Source: a bacterium (GTDB taxonomy: Bacteria; Pseudomonadota; Alphaproteobacteria; Rhodobacterales; Rhodobacteraceae). Taken from it: a stretch of 64,000 nt of DNA. Below, one piece after another: positions 9,597 through 19,017 of this stretch (its first letter is position 1; each line of letters starts with the position of its first letter). The notes under the pieces are model-generated. The model saw only the letters and a program-made list of their open reading frames with translations. It did not search any database and had not been told where the DNA came from. The stretch is taken from NCBI GenBank assembly GCA_016124195.1, contig WGOE01000006.1, positions 186,001-250,000 on the forward strand, given 5' to 3'. The position numbers were made by a program, and so were the translations under genes.

Positions 9597-10132
9597 AGCG
9601 AACCGCGGTCGGCGATCACCAGCCCCAGGGCCAGCGCCGCCTTCAGCGACAGGACCGAGGTGTCAAGGCCATGATCCGCCTGATAGTGCCGGATCGCCGC
9701 CATGGTCGCGAGATCCAGCTCTCCGGTCAGGGGCTGCTGATAGTAGCCGCGCGCCTTCAAGGCCCGTTGCAGGGTGACGATCGTGTCAGGAGTCAACTGG
9801 TTGTAGCAGGGCGTGCGGACATAGACCTCCCGACGGTCCTGCAGGATGCGCTGGCGGGCAAAGCTGTTGTAGCTGGCCGGGCGGACCAGTTTCCCCGCGG
9901 CATCGCGCAGTTCGGGCTGATCCTGCACCGTCTGGGTCACCGTCTCGATCACGGCGGGGATGGTGTCATGACCCCAGCAGGCCCCCACCGGCAGGGATGG
10001 AGGCCCGTTCGGACCCCGCGCAATCGCTTCGCCCGACAGATCTTCGGTTGTGGGGGATGCGACCGGAATGGCCTCTGCGCAAGCGCTGAGGCACAGGGCA
10101 ACCGCCAGTCCCGACCAAATCTGCCACCGCAT
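9593..10132 (-). CDS. Putative peptidoglycan-binding lipoprotein
   Basis: This 179-residue protein begins with a signal peptide ending in the lipobox LSAC, so it should be lipid-anchored at Cys18. The C-terminal part (about 117-170: TPDTIVTLQRALKARGYYQQPLTGELDLATMAAIRHYQ) is a PGBD-type peptidoglycan-binding fold. The middle has two further cysteines (GACWGHD and TPCYNQ). It probably ties to the cell wall. It is the first gene of a two-gene unit with the HD-domain gene. Confidence 0.75.
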   Translation of the reverse strand: MRWQIWSGLAVALCLSACAEAIPVASPTTEDLSGEAIARGPNGPPSLPVGACWGHDTIPAVIETVTQTVQDQPELRDAAGKLVRPASYNSFARQRILQDRREVYVRTPCYNQLTPDTIVTLQRALKARGYYQQPLTGELDLATMAAIRHYQADHGLDTSVLSLKAALALGLVIADRGSL

Positions 10133-10208
10133 CCTGCCTGCCCCGCCTTTTTATCGCATCATCATAGGGGCAATGCGGGGCCCAGAAAAGCCCGCGCCGT
10201 GGCGGGGA

Positions 10209-10610
10209 TTATGGCTGATCGCCGGCGCGGGCGATGTCGGCACGAAACTCCGGCGACAGAAGGTGGTCAAGCAGATGGGACATGTCCTCGATCTCTTCGG
10301 CCACCACATGCACAACCCCGGCATCGCGCTGCAGCCGCCCGGTCACCCGCAGCAGGCGCCCGGCTATCACCGCGCGGCGATAGCGTTCGTACATATTGGC
10401 CCAGACCACGACATTGGCGGTCCCGGTTTCATCCTCCAGGGTGAGGAAGATCACGCCCTTGGCGGTGCCGGGCCGCTGGCGCACCAGCACCAGACCCGCA
10501 ACGCAGACCCGCGCGCCCTGGCTCGGTTCATTAAGACGCGCGGCGGGCAGGGCCGCCGGCGGGCGGGGCCAGGTGTTGGGCTGGGGCGTGGGGGTCAACC
10601 AGTCGGACAT
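10209..10610 (-). CDS. Stand-alone OB-fold protein equal to the DnaE2 C-terminal domain, SOS-controlled
   Basis: A 133-residue protein. Residues about 34-110 ([45 protein letters not shown]) match the C-terminal OB domain of the error-prone polymerase DnaE2 (ImuC). The polymerase, PHP and finger domains of a normal protein of about 1,000 residues are absent, and there is no room for them here. The first 33 residues are Pro-rich and not DnaE2-like. The ATG at 10610 is chosen because a complete promoter with a LexA box ends directly at it. Either a decayed dnaE2 remnant or a free OB protein that binds single-stranded DNA or the ImuB/DnaE machinery; family assignment is firm, function is inferred. 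Confidence 0.7.
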   Translation of the reverse strand: MSDWLTPTPQPNTWPRPPAALPAARLNEPSQGARVCVAGLVLVRQRPGTAKGVIFLTLEDETGTANVVVWANMYERYRRAVIAGRLLRVTGRLQRDAGVVHVVAEEIEDMSHLLDHLLSPEFRADIARAGDQP

Positions 10611-10611
10611 G

Positions 10612-10645
10612 GAACAAATATGGAACGAAATCGCTCCCGTGACAA
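10612..10645 (-). promoter_or_regulatory. Promoter with LexA (SOS) box
   Basis: Reading the minus strand, TTGTCA (10645-10640) is followed by a 17-base spacer and CATATT (10622-10617), a good -35/-10 pair. A perfect alphaproteobacterial LexA box, GTTC-N7-GTTC (10626-10612), covers the -10. The expected transcription start six bases past the -10 is the A of the ATG at 10610, so the message should be leaderless. Sequence elements are seen; LexA binding is from the known consensus. Confidence 0.75.
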
Positions 10646-10698
10646 GCCGTCCCGCGCGTTGCAAGGGATGGAACCCCGCGCCGCCTTGCGCTAGGTAA

Positions 10699-11046
<348 letters not shown>

Positions 11047-11060
11047 CCGCTTCATTCAGG

Positions 11061-11104
11061 CAAAAATACTCCACGGGAGGTCTGGAGGGTGTGAAACCCT
11101 CCAG
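11061..11104 (+). repeat. 3'-end hairpin repeat, copy 1
   Basis: CAAAAATACTCCACGGGAGG leads into a perfect 9-base-pair hairpin (11082-11090 with 11096-11104) whose loop is GTGAA. It lies between the convergent ferredoxin and DUF1178 genes. Related elements occur at 15031, 43479, 56120 and 60217. There is no T-tract, but it could still end or stabilise transcripts. Confidence 0.6.
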
Positions 11105-11124
11105 CGGCGGGCCCGGTGCGCGGC

Positions 11125-11535
11125 CTAATTCGTCTTGCGCGCGGGCATGAAGGGCAGGGGGGCGACCGGCACCCCGTCCTGCAGCAGCCGCATCGCCTCT
11201 TCCGGCCGCGCCTCGCCATAGATCGACCGTTCCGGCACCGCGCCCTCGTGCATCTTGCGCGCCTCGGCCACGAAATTCACCCCGACATATTCCGAGTTCT
11301 CTTCGACCTTTCGGCGCAATTCGGCCATGGCCTTTTCCATCTCGGTCTGCGGCACGGACAGGGCGACTTCGCTCTGCGCCACGCGCGGCGCCATCAGAGC
11401 CTTCTCCACCTTTGTCACCCCGCAGACCGGGCAGGCGACATGGCCGGCGCCGGCCAGCGTCTCATAGGCCGAGGCCGATTGAAACCAGCTGTCAAAGCTA
11501 TGGTCGGCAGAGCATTTCAGGCTGTAACGGATCAT
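11125..11535 (-). CDS. DUF1178 family protein
   Basis: A 136-residue protein of a family found across alpha- and betaproteobacteria. It starts MIRYSLKCSADHSFDSWFQS and has four cysteines or zinc-like positions in the first 40 residues, including the CPVC pair at 35-38, suggesting a small zinc ribbon. The middle is acidic and helical (TEMEKAMAELRRKVEENSEYVG), followed by the conserved FVAEARKMHEGAVPERSIYGEA. No function is established. In related genomes it often sits near NUDIX genes, as here, where the NUDIX gene lies directly upstream on the same strand. Confidence 0.85.
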   Translation of the reverse strand: MIRYSLKCSADHSFDSWFQSASAYETLAGAGHVACPVCGVTKVEKALMAPRVAQSEVALSVPQTEMEKAMAELRRKVEENSEYVGVNFVAEARKMHEGAVPERSIYGEARPEEAMRLLQDGVPVAPLPFMPARKTN

Positions 11536-11605
11536 CTTGGTTCAGCTGCTGTGGATGTCACAAAAGCATGACATCAAACTGTAACTGGAGAGTTTCCGGA
11601 ACTTG

Positions 11606-12265
11606 TCAAGACTTGGCGGCCTTGATTGTTTTCGAACCGGCACCGCGGGCCTTGCCTTCTGCGGCCATAGGCACTTGCAGTATCTGTCCGGGTGCCAGAG
11701 AAATGCGCTCCAGCAGGTCGGTCAGGCCGGCCTCGGCCACCTGATGCGCGGCATCCTCTGCCGAAAACCATTTGCGCCGCCGTTCCTTGCGTTCGGGAAA
11801 ATCGCTTTTCAACCCTTCCACCCGCAGCGGAAAGACGCTGACGGAACAGGCCAGCATGTCCTTGTTGCGCAGCACCTTGTCATAGGCGTAGCTGCCGATC
11901 GCCGCGGTGCTGACCTTGCCCTCGACGCCGGCCTCTTCCCAGGCCTCGCGCGCGGCGGCAGCGGCCGGGGTCAATCCGGTCATCGGCCAGCCCTTTGGCA
12001 GGACCCAGCGCCGCGTCTCGCGCGAGGTGACCAGCAGGACCTGCACGCGTCCCTTGTGAAACCGCCAGCACAGCGCCGCGATCTGCGTCGCCACCTGCAA
12101 TTCCTTATCTGCCAAGATCCGGGTCGACTGGGCCGGACCCTGCTGCAAGGGCTGCGCTGATGCTATTTCTGACGCCCCCTCGATCAGGGGGGAATGAGAG
12201 GAGTATGACACTTTATCTGGCCTGCACTGAGTAAATTGCCCGTCCTCGCCTGATGTTATCACCAA
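11606..12265 (-). CDS. NUDIX hydrolase
   Basis: Up to 219 residues. The NUDIX box lies at about 93-115 (KGWPMTGLTPAAAAAREAWE then EAG): the REAWEEAG metal-binding part is intact, but the first glutamate of G-x5-E is replaced by Leu. The flanking LLVTSRETRRWVLPKGWPM is typical of the diphosphoinositol/diadenosine polyphosphate-type group in alphaproteobacteria. It should hydrolyse a nucleoside- or inositol-linked diphosphate. The start is unsure: TTG at 12265, GTG at 12262 or GTG near 12214 are all possible and none has a clear ribosome-binding site. Downstream of waaA by 64 bases. Confidence 0.8.
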   Translation of the reverse strand: MVITSGEDGQFTQCRPDKVSYSSHSPLIEGASEIASAQPLQQGPAQSTRILADKELQVATQIAALCWRFHKGRVQVLLVTSRETRRWVLPKGWPMTGLTPAAAAAREAWEEAGVEGKVSTAAIGSYAYDKVLRNKDMLACSVSVFPLRVEGLKSDFPERKERRRKWFSAEDAAHQVAEAGLTDLLERISLAPGQILQVPMAAEGKARGAGSKTIKAAKS

Positions 12266-12329
12266 TGCCGGGGGCGCTGCTGTCCCTAGGGTGACAGATT
12301 GTCGCTGCGGCGCAAGCTGGATTGCGGCA

Positions 12330-13559
12330 TCATGGCCTCACTTGCGTCAGAATATCGTGAATCAGTGCGCCGCCGTCGCCGGAAACGTCCAGACTTTTGG
12401 CAGCGGCGCGGCTCATCTGGTCCTGCCGCGCGCCATCGAGGCCCTGGAGCGCCAAGGTCAGCGCGGCCGCATCCGCCACGGCCAGCGCGCCGCCCCGGGC
12501 ATCGAGCGCTGCATAGGGGCGCGCAAAATTCTCCACCGATGGCCCATGCAGGATGGCGCAGCCCTGCCGGGCCGGCTCCCAGGGCGAATGCCCGCCGCGC
12601 GGCACAAAACTGCCACCAACCACGCAGGCCCCGGCGCGTGCATACCACAGGTCCATCTCCCCCATCGTGTCGGCCAGAAAGACCGGCTCGGCTCCCGGCA
12701 TGGCGCCGCTGGACCGCCGGCCGAAGGCCAGCCCGCGCGCCGTGATCAGGGCGGCCACCTCATCGCCGCGCCGGGCGTGGCGCGGCGCGAGGATCAGATG
12801 ATCAAAGCGGGCCCGGGCGCCAAGCCAGGCGTCCAGCACGACCGCTTCCTCGCCGGCATGGGTCGAAGCCGCCATCAGCCAGCCCGCCCGCGCCGCACGC
12901 GGGGCGGCGGCCACCGGGGCAAGGTGCGCAATCGCCACGGCCTTCAGATCGCAGACCGCGCGCAGCACCTGCGGAGGCAGCCCCAGACCCACCAGCCGCT
13001 CGGCCGAGGTCTCATCCTGCGCCGAGGCCAGCCGAACCGCCTGCAAGGCCTGCGCCATCACCGGCTGCAATTCTCTCCACCCGCGAAAGCTGCGTTCCGA
13101 CATCCGCGCGCCGATCAGCAACACGGGAATTCCGGCCGCGGCACAGGCGGCAAAGCGGCGCGGATAGATCTCGCCCTCGACCGTGATCAGCGCGCGGGGC
13201 TGCCAGAGGCGCAGCACCCGCGCCAAGGGTCCACGCAGATCCAGCGGCGCAAAAGCCGGCGTCACCCCGGCCAGACCCCAGCCCTCGACCATGGACCGCG
13301 CGGTCGCCGTATTGGCCGTCACCAGAACCCGCAGATCCGGCCTTTCGCGCAACAGCGCCTCGATCACCCAGCGCGCCGAGGCCAACTCGCCATTCGAAGC
13401 ACCATGCAGCCAGACCGCAGGCCCGTCGGGCGCCGTCAGATGCCCCAGGCGCTCGCCCAGGGCACAACCCGGCTCCCGGCCCGTCACCCGGCGCCACAGG
13501 GCGACAGCCAGCATCACGAAGGGAACAAGGGGCAGCAAAAGCCGGGACAAAGCGCGCAT
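12330..13559 (-). CDS. waaA: 3-deoxy-D-manno-octulosonic acid (Kdo) transferase
   Basis: This 409-residue glycosyltransferase family 30 enzyme adds Kdo to lipid IVA at the cytoplasmic face of the inner membrane, the first core step of lipopolysaccharide. It has an N-terminal membrane anchor (LSRLLLPLVPFVMLAVALW), the N-domain WLHGASNGELASARWV with the catalytic Glu, and the C-domain GSFVPRGGHSPWEPARQG that binds CMP-Kdo. The ATG at 13559 follows GAGAGG; the longer open frame upstream lacks coding character. The amidase gene ends 25 bases upstream on the same strand. Confidence 0.9.
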   Translation of the reverse strand: MRALSRLLLPLVPFVMLAVALWRRVTGREPGCALGERLGHLTAPDGPAVWLHGASNGELASARWVIEALLRERPDLRVLVTANTATARSMVEGWGLAGVTPAFAPLDLRGPLARVLRLWQPRALITVEGEIYPRRFAACAAAGIPVLLIGARMSERSFRGWRELQPVMAQALQAVRLASAQDETSAERLVGLGLPPQVLRAVCDLKAVAIAHLAPVAAAPRAARAGWLMAASTHAGEEAVVLDAWLGARARFDHLILAPRHARRGDEVAALITARGLAFGRRSSGAMPGAEPVFLADTMGEMDLWYARAGACVVGGSFVPRGGHSPWEPARQGCAILHGPSVENFARPYAALDARGGALAVADAAALTLALQGLDGARQDQMSRAAAKSLDVSGDGGALIHDILTQVRP

Positions 13560-13584
13560 GGAACCTCTCAGGATGCGGCGATCC

Positions 13585-15033
13585 TTAGGCAGGCCGGCGC
13601 CCCGGGGCAAGCGGCGGCGGCTGCCGGTTCGGCCAGTCGGTGGCCTCATGCCAGGCCTGACCCATGGCAAGGATGCCGCCGTCATTGCCGATCCGCCCGG
13701 CCAGTTGCAGGCCCATCGGCAGGCCCGCAGCCCCAAAGCCCACCGGAACCGAAAGGGCCGGCAGCCCTGCCAGACTGACCGGGATCACCACCTCCATCCA
13801 GCGGTGATAGGTGTCCATGCGGCGGTCGCCGATGCTTTGCGGCCAGCGCCATTCGGCTGGAAAGGGCCAGACCTGCGCCGAAGGCAGGGCCAGCGCGTCA
13901 TAGGTCTGAAACAGCCGGGCCGCGTGGGCATACCAGCGCGACCGGATCAGGCTCGCCTCGTAAACGGCCCGCGCCGAAAGGTCGAGGCCCTGCTCGATCT
14001 CCCAGATCGTCTCTGGCTTCAGCCGGGCACGTTTGGCCGGCGCATCGTAGCGGTCGCGAAAGGCATTGGCGTTCAGCATGGCGCGCAGGGTGATCCAGGC
14101 CTGCCACAACTGTTCGGCGGGGAAGGGCGGGGCGATCGGCTCCACAATCGCGCCCATGTCCTCCATCTGGCGGAGCGCCGCCGCGCAGAGGTCCAGAATC
14201 CCCGGCTCCATCGCATAGGCGCCGCCCCAATCGGCGGCCCAGGCGATGCGCTTGCCCTTGAGGCTGGCACCCTCCAGCCCCGCGACGTAATTCTGCACTG
14301 GCTGCGCAAAGGGCACTTCCGGATTGGGCCCGGCCTGCACCTGCAACAGGCGCGCCAGATCCTCGATGCAGCGCGCCATCGGCCCCTCGGTCGCCAGCGT
14401 GGCCAGATGCGTATCGCCGTCGGCATCGCCCGGCACCAGCCCCCAGGTCGGCCGAAAGCCATAGACGTTGCAAAAGGCGGCCGGATTGCGCAGGGATCCC
14501 ATCATGTCCGACCCGTCGGCCACCGGCACCATCCGGGCCGCCAGCGCCGCTGCGGCCCCACCCGACGAACCGCCCGCCGTCCGCGCCAGATCATAGGGAT
14601 TGCGGGTCACCCCAAACACGGGGTTGAAGGAATGGCTGCCCTGGCCCCATTCGGGCACATTGGTCTTGCCGACAAAGATCGCCCCCGCCGCCCGCATCCG
14701 GGCCGCCAGCAGGTCATCCTGCGCCGGAACGTGATCGGCAAAGAGGGGCGAGCCCCAGGTCGTGCGCAGGCCCCTGGTGGCGCAAAGATCCTTCACCGCA
14801 TGGGGCAGCCCATGCATCCAGCCCTTGGCCAGGGCGTCATCGGCCGCTCGCGCCTCTGCCATCAGGACATCGCCATCGCGCAGCGACACGATCGCGTTCA
14901 ATGCAGGGTTCAGATCGGCGATCCGCGCCAGACAGGCCGCCATCACCTCTGACGGCGCGAGCTTGCGCGCTGCAATCTGTCGCGCCAGGTCCGACGCGGA
15001 ATACTGCCACAGTTCCACTTGCGCTTTGTCCAA
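13585..15033 (-). CDS. Amidase signature family hydrolase (1)
   Basis: A 482-residue amidase signature enzyme. The Ser-cisSer-Lys triad is visible: Lys in LPHAVKDL (about 80), cis-Ser in GGSSGG (about 154-159) and the nucleophile in the DMMGSLRNP region (about 180). These enzymes hydrolyse carboxamides, including acylated amines. The apparent start is a TTG at 15033 inside a repeat hairpin; a GTG at 15018 is an alternative. It sits just downstream of the polyamine-type ABC genes on the same strand, suggesting that it acts on an imported amide. GatA is unlikely because no gatB or gatC is near. Confidence 0.85.
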   Translation of the reverse strand: MDKAQVELWQYSASDLARQIAARKLAPSEVMAACLARIADLNPALNAIVSLRDGDVLMAEARAADDALAKGWMHGLPHAVKDLCATRGLRTTWGSPLFADHVPAQDDLLAARMRAAGAIFVGKTNVPEWGQGSHSFNPVFGVTRNPYDLARTAGGSSGGAAAALAARMVPVADGSDMMGSLRNPAAFCNVYGFRPTWGLVPGDADGDTHLATLATEGPMARCIEDLARLLQVQAGPNPEVPFAQPVQNYVAGLEGASLKGKRIAWAADWGGAYAMEPGILDLCAAALRQMEDMGAIVEPIAPPFPAEQLWQAWITLRAMLNANAFRDRYDAPAKRARLKPETIWEIEQGLDLSARAVYEASLIRSRWYAHAARLFQTYDALALPSAQVWPFPAEWRWPQSIGDRRMDTYHRWMEVVIPVSLAGLPALSVPVGFGAAGLPMGLQLAGRIGNDGGILAMGQAWHEATDWPNRQPPPLAPGRRPA

Positions 15034-15077
15034 AAACTCTCGGGAGGGGTGTGGGGCGGGCAGACAGCCCGCCTCAC
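15031..15077. repeat. 3'-end hairpin repeat, copy 2
   Basis: CAAAAACTCTCGGGAGGGGT leads into an 11-base-pair hairpin (15051-15061 with 15067-15077, one G-T pair, loop AGACA). It lies between potD and the amidase and overlaps the amidase start codon. It is the most divergent member of the family at 11061, 43479, 56120 and 60217. Confidence 0.5.
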
Positions 15078-15127
15078 GCGGTGGGGGGCGCGGGGGGAGG
15101 GCAAGGCCCTCCCCCCGCCGGCCCGGC

Positions 15128-16156
15128 TCACTTGTTCAGCTCGGTCCAGATCGCCGTGATATAGTCCTGCGCCTTGCCGGTGCAGCCGGTCAGGAAATGG
15201 CCCTTGTCCTTCAACGCCGCCGGAATCACGATTTCCGGCGCGTCCTTCATGTCAGCCGGCATATACTGCTCGGACCCCGAAATCCCGTTCGCATAGCGCG
15301 CAAAGGCCGAGATCAGCGCTGCATTTTCCGGCTCGGCGATGAAGTTCAGGAACTTGTAGGCGTTGTCGACGTTCTTGGCGTCCTTCAGCAGGGCCACCTG
15401 GTCCATCCACAGGATGAAGCCCTCTTTCGGATAGCCGTATTTCACATCCGGATTGGCCAGACGGGCGCGGAAGATCGCGCCGTTCCAGTAGACCGAGGCC
15501 ATGACGTCGTTGTTCGACATCTTCTCGGTCATGCCATAGTCCATCGACAGCCATTTCGGCTTGGCCTCCAGAAGCTTGTCGCGCACCTTCTTCATCAGCG
15601 CCGGATCGTCCGAGCAGGGCTGCCCGCCCTCATACATCGTGGCAAGACCGAGGACATCGTTCATCTCCGGCGTCACGTTGACCTTGCCCACCAGTTCCGG
15701 CGGCGGATCAAGGAAGATCGCGCTGGTGTTGATATCGCCCGAATAGGCCTTCTGGTTCACTGCCATCCCGGTCGTGCCCCACTGCCACGGGATCGTGTAT
15801 TTCCGGCCCGGGTCATAGGTCACATCCATCCACTCGGGGGCGATGTTCTTGTGGTTGGGGATCTTCGACAGGTCGAGCGGCTGGATCAGCCCCTTTTGCA
15901 CATAGATCTGCACATAGTTGGCCGAAGGCACCACAAGGTCGAAGCCCGACCCGCCGGCCTCGACCTTGGCCAGGGCCGTGTCGTTGCTGTCGTAATCGGT
16001 GACGGTGACCTTGATGCCGGTCTCGGCCTCGAACTTCTTGAGAAGTTCCGGGTTGGTATAGTCGCCCCAGTTGTACAGCTGCAACTCGCCGCCATCGGCA
16101 TGGGCCATGCCGGCAGTGGCCAGAAGCAGGGCCATCGTGGACAGAAGTTTCTTCAT
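15128..16156 (-). CDS. potD: Polyamine-type ABC transporter substrate-binding protein
   Basis: This 342-residue periplasmic protein begins with a signal peptide (MKKLLSTMALLLATAGMAHA, cut near residue 20). The mature start ELQLYNWGDYTNPELLKKFE and the motif TGIKVTVTDYDSNDTALAKV are typical of the PotD/PotF/SpuD spermidine-putrescine group. Conserved Trp, Asp and Tyr residues expected to line the amine site are present (IPWQWGTTGMAVN). The exact ligand is open. It is the last gene of the potABCD unit; a hairpin repeat follows the stop. Confidence 0.88.
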   Translation of the reverse strand: MKKLLSTMALLLATAGMAHADGGELQLYNWGDYTNPELLKKFEAETGIKVTVTDYDSNDTALAKVEAGGSGFDLVVPSANYVQIYVQKGLIQPLDLSKIPNHKNIAPEWMDVTYDPGRKYTIPWQWGTTGMAVNQKAYSGDINTSAIFLDPPPELVGKVNVTPEMNDVLGLATMYEGGQPCSDDPALMKKVRDKLLEAKPKWLSMDYGMTEKMSNNDVMASVYWNGAIFRARLANPDVKYGYPKEGFILWMDQVALLKDAKNVDNAYKFLNFIAEPENAALISAFARYANGISGSEQYMPADMKDAPEIVIPAALKDKGHFLTGCTGKAQDYITAIWTELNK

Positions 16157-16182
16157 GTCAGTCTCCCAGTTGGTTGTTTTTC

Positions 16183-16986
16183 TTAGCCCTTCTTGCGGGT
16201 CAGCAAGAAGAACAACGTCAGCAACGCCACGGTCAGTGCCAGAAGCACGGTCGAGATGGCGTTGATTTCGGCGGTCACCTGCCGCCGGATCTGGCCCAGC
16301 ATATAGGTGGGCAAGGTATCCTGTCCCGCAGATTTCACGAAGACCGTGATGACCACGTCATCAAGCGAGGTCACAAAGGCCAGCATCATCCCCGCGAAGA
16401 TCCCCGGCAGCAACAGGGGCAGCGTGACAAACCGGAAGGTCTGCCAGGTCGAGGCGTAAAGATCCGCGGCCGCGGTCTCCAGCGTCAGGTCCATCCCTTC
16501 CAGCCGCGCACGGATCGGCAGATAGGCAAAGGGGATGCAAAAGGCCGAATGTGCGGCGATCAGATAGCCCATGCCCTGATAGTCCGTCGCCTGCTTGATG
16601 GCCGCAAAGAAGATCAGCAAGGCCACCGCCGAGACGATCTCTGGCACCATCAGGGGCTGGTTGATCATCACATAGATAAAGGTCATGCCCCTGAACTTGC
16701 GCCGCCGCGTGGTGCCCAGGGCCGCCATCGTCGCCAGCACGGTCGAGATGACCGCCGCCGACAATGCCAGATAGAGCGAGCGCACCGTGGCATCCTTGAC
16801 CTGATCATTGGCCCAGGCGATGCCGTACCATTGCAGCGAAAACCCCTCCCACAGCGCGACCGATTTGCCGGCGTTGAAGGAATAGATCACCAGCATGAAG
16901 ATCGGCAGGTACAGCGCCACGAAGACGCCGAGCGCGATGCCGTTGAAGCCCGGCAGCCGGGTCAGAACGAAGCCCCTACTGGCCAT
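16183..16986 (-). CDS. potC: Polyamine-type ABC transporter permease (PotC-like)
   Basis: A 267-residue inner-membrane permease with about six membrane segments. The EAA loop that contacts the ATPase is seen in LETAAADLYASTWQTFRFVT followed by LPLLLPGIFAG. The start at 16986 (MASRGFVLTR) overlaps the end of potB by 11 bases, and potD begins 26 bases after its stop. With PotB it forms the channel for the amine delivered by PotD. Confidence 0.88.
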   Translation of the reverse strand: MASRGFVLTRLPGFNGIALGVFVALYLPIFMLVIYSFNAGKSVALWEGFSLQWYGIAWANDQVKDATVRSLYLALSAAVISTVLATMAALGTTRRRKFRGMTFIYVMINQPLMVPEIVSAVALLIFFAAIKQATDYQGMGYLIAAHSAFCIPFAYLPIRARLEGMDLTLETAAADLYASTWQTFRFVTLPLLLPGIFAGMMLAFVTSLDDVVITVFVKSAGQDTLPTYMLGQIRRQVTAEINAISTVLLALTVALLTLFFLLTRKKG

Positions 16987-17887
16987 TGCCGGCCTCGCGG
17001 TTGGCATAGCGCACGTAGATCAGCAGCGCCCCGGTCACGACGATCAGCAGTGTGACCGAAAGCGAGGCGCCCAGCGGCCAGTTGCGGCCCTGACCGAATT
17101 GCAGCTCGATGAAATTGCCGATCATCATGTTCTTGCCGCCACCCAGAAGCCGCGGCGTCACGTAAGCCCCGAGCGAGGGCACGAAGACCAGGATCGACCC
17201 CGCCACGATCCCCGGCTTCACCACCGGCATGATCACCCTGCGCAAGACCTGCATGGGGCTGGCGTAAAGGTCATAGGCGGCCTCCATCAGGCGCATGTCG
17301 AACCGGTCGATGGCGGCAAACAAGGGCAGCACCATCAGAGGCAGATAGACATAGGTCATGCCGACAAAGACCGCGCCATCGGTGTAGATCATCTCGATCG
17401 GCTGGGTGATCAGGCCCAGCTTGATCAGGGTAGAATTCAACAGCCCCTCGTTGCGGATGATCTCGTTGATGGCAAAGGTGCGGATCAGAAGGTTGGTCCA
17501 GAACGGAATCGTGATGAGGAACAGCCACATGGCCCGCGCTTTCTGCGGCCGGGTCGCGATGAACCAAGCGGTGGGAAAGCCCACGACAAAGGTGAAGATC
17601 GTGGTCAGGATCGACAGTTTGACCGATCGCCAGAAGATCGACAGATGCGCATCGGCCAGGGCCAGCGTGCCGTCAAATATGTCGCGTGTGTAAAGGATGC
17701 CGCTCCAGGCATCGAGTGAAAAGCCCCAGACCACGTTGCCGTATTTGCCAGGCAGCAGGAAGGAATAGACCACCACGATCAGCAAGGGACCCACCGCTGC
17801 AAGGGTCAGCACCACCAGCGCCGGGGCCGACAGAAGCCAGCCGTTGCGGGCGGACCGGGTGACAAGCTCTTGTTCTGCGGGGCTCAT
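16976..17887 (-). CDS. potB: Polyamine-type ABC transporter permease (PotB-like)
   Basis: A 303-residue permease with six predicted membrane segments after an N-terminal cytoplasmic stretch. The EAA loop is MEAAYDLYASPMQVLRRVI then MPVVKPGIVAG. The motif LGGGKNMMIGNFIELQFGQG is characteristic of PotB-type subunits. The ATG at 17887 immediately adjoins the potA stop, so the two are translated together. Confidence 0.88.
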   Translation of the reverse strand: MSPAEQELVTRSARNGWLLSAPALVVLTLAAVGPLLIVVVYSFLLPGKYGNVVWGFSLDAWSGILYTRDIFDGTLALADAHLSIFWRSVKLSILTTIFTFVVGFPTAWFIATRPQKARAMWLFLITIPFWTNLLIRTFAINEIIRNEGLLNSTLIKLGLITQPIEMIYTDGAVFVGMTYVYLPLMVLPLFAAIDRFDMRLMEAAYDLYASPMQVLRRVIMPVVKPGIVAGSILVFVPSLGAYVTPRLLGGGKNMMIGNFIELQFGQGRNWPLGASLSVTLLIVVTGALLIYVRYANREAGNGQ

Positions 17888-18952
17888 TCAGTCCTCCAGA
17901 ACTTGCAGGGCATCCGGCACGAAGCTGAGACCGACCGCCTGGCCCAAGGCCAGACCCGCATCGCCCGTGGCCGGGCTTTGCAGGCGCACCACGACCTCGG
18001 TGCCGTCGGGCAGGTTGACGTGACAATGGGTGTCGGTGCCGAAATAGACCAGATTGGTCACCTTGGCGGGCAGGGCATCGGCGTCGGTTTCGGCCCCGAT
18101 GCGGATCTGTTCGGGGCGCACGGTCAGCGTCACGCGCCCGGTCGCCGAGGATGGCGCCGCCACCTTGATGCCGCAGTCGAGCCGGTAGGCGTCGCCGTCG
18201 CGGGTGGCGGGCAGGAAGTTCGTTTCGCCGATGAAGCTCGCGACAAAGCGGTTGACCGGCTTGGTGTAGATCTCTTTCGGGCTGCCCACCTGTTGCAGCT
18301 TGCCGGCACTCATCACGCCGATGCGGTCCGACATGGTCAGGGCCTCTTCCTGATCATGGGTCACGAAGACGAAGGTGATCCCGGTTTCAAGTTGCAACCG
18401 CTTGAGTTCCAGCTGCATTTCCTTGCGCAGCTTGAGGTCGAGCGCCGAAAGCGGTTCGTCGAGCAAAAGCACCTTGGGCGTCGGCGCCAGCGCGCGGGCC
18501 AGTGCGACGCGCTGCTGCTGGCCGCCCGAAAGCTGGCTGGTCTTGCGGTCGGCCATGGGTTCGAGCTTGACGAGCGCCAGCATCTGATCGACGCGCGCCT
18601 TCACCTCGGCCTTGGGGCGACCCAGCATTTCAAGGCCAAAGCCGATGTTCTGCGCCACCGTCAGATGCGGAAACAGCGCGTAGCTTTGAAACACCGTGTT
18701 CACCGGGCGCTTGTTGGGCGGCAGGGTCGTGATGTCGGCGCCGTCCAGCAGGATCGTCCCGGCAGAGGGCATCTCGAACCCGGCGATCAGGCGCAACAGC
18801 GTGGTCTTGCCGCAGCCCGACGGCCCGAGCAGGGTAAAGAACTCTCCGGTCCGGATCTGCACCGACACATCATTCAAGGCGCGCACAGCTGTTTCGCCGT
18901 GACCGAAGGCCTTGACGACATGGTTGGCCTCGACGGCGATGGTTTGTGTCAC
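17888..18952 (-). CDS. potA: Polyamine-type ABC transporter ATP-binding protein
   Basis: This 354-residue ATPase powers the importer. Walker A is [12 protein letters not shown] (about 39-50), the signature is [15 protein letters not shown] (about 141), Walker B is [12 protein letters not shown], and the switch His is in [11 protein letters not shown]. The C-terminal TOBE domain (about 270-350) regulates such importers. First gene of potA-potB-potC-potD. The second amidase ends 65 bases upstream on the same strand, so the whole set from 20.4 to 13.6 kb may be one transcript. Confidence 0.9.
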   Translation of the reverse strand: MTQTIAVEANHVVKAFGHGETAVRALNDVSVQIRTGEFFTLLGPSGCGKTTLLRLIAGFEMPSAGTILLDGADITTLPPNKRPVNTVFQSYALFPHLTVAQNIGFGLEMLGRPKAEVKARVDQMLALVKLEPMADRKTSQLSGGQQQRVALARALAPTPKVLLLDEPLSALDLKLRKEMQLELKRLQLETGITFVFVTHDQEEALTMSDRIGVMSAGKLQQVGSPKEIYTKPVNRFVASFIGETNFLPATRDGDAYRLDCGIKVAAPSSATGRVTLTVRPEQIRIGAETDADALPAKVTNLVYFGTDTHCHVNLPDGTEVVVRLQSPATGDAGLALGQAVGLSFVPDALQVLED

Positions 18953-19017
18953 CGCTCACTCCCTTTTGTTTTGATCATATTGCGCGGGGTTTTTTTCCGC
19001 TTGCAAATGATTCTTTC

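Noticed and set aside
12280-12297. CTGTC...GACAG dyad around CCTAGG between waaA and the NUDIX gene
   Set aside because: The dyad is short with a mismatched centre and has no T-tract or promoter context; I could not support a role.
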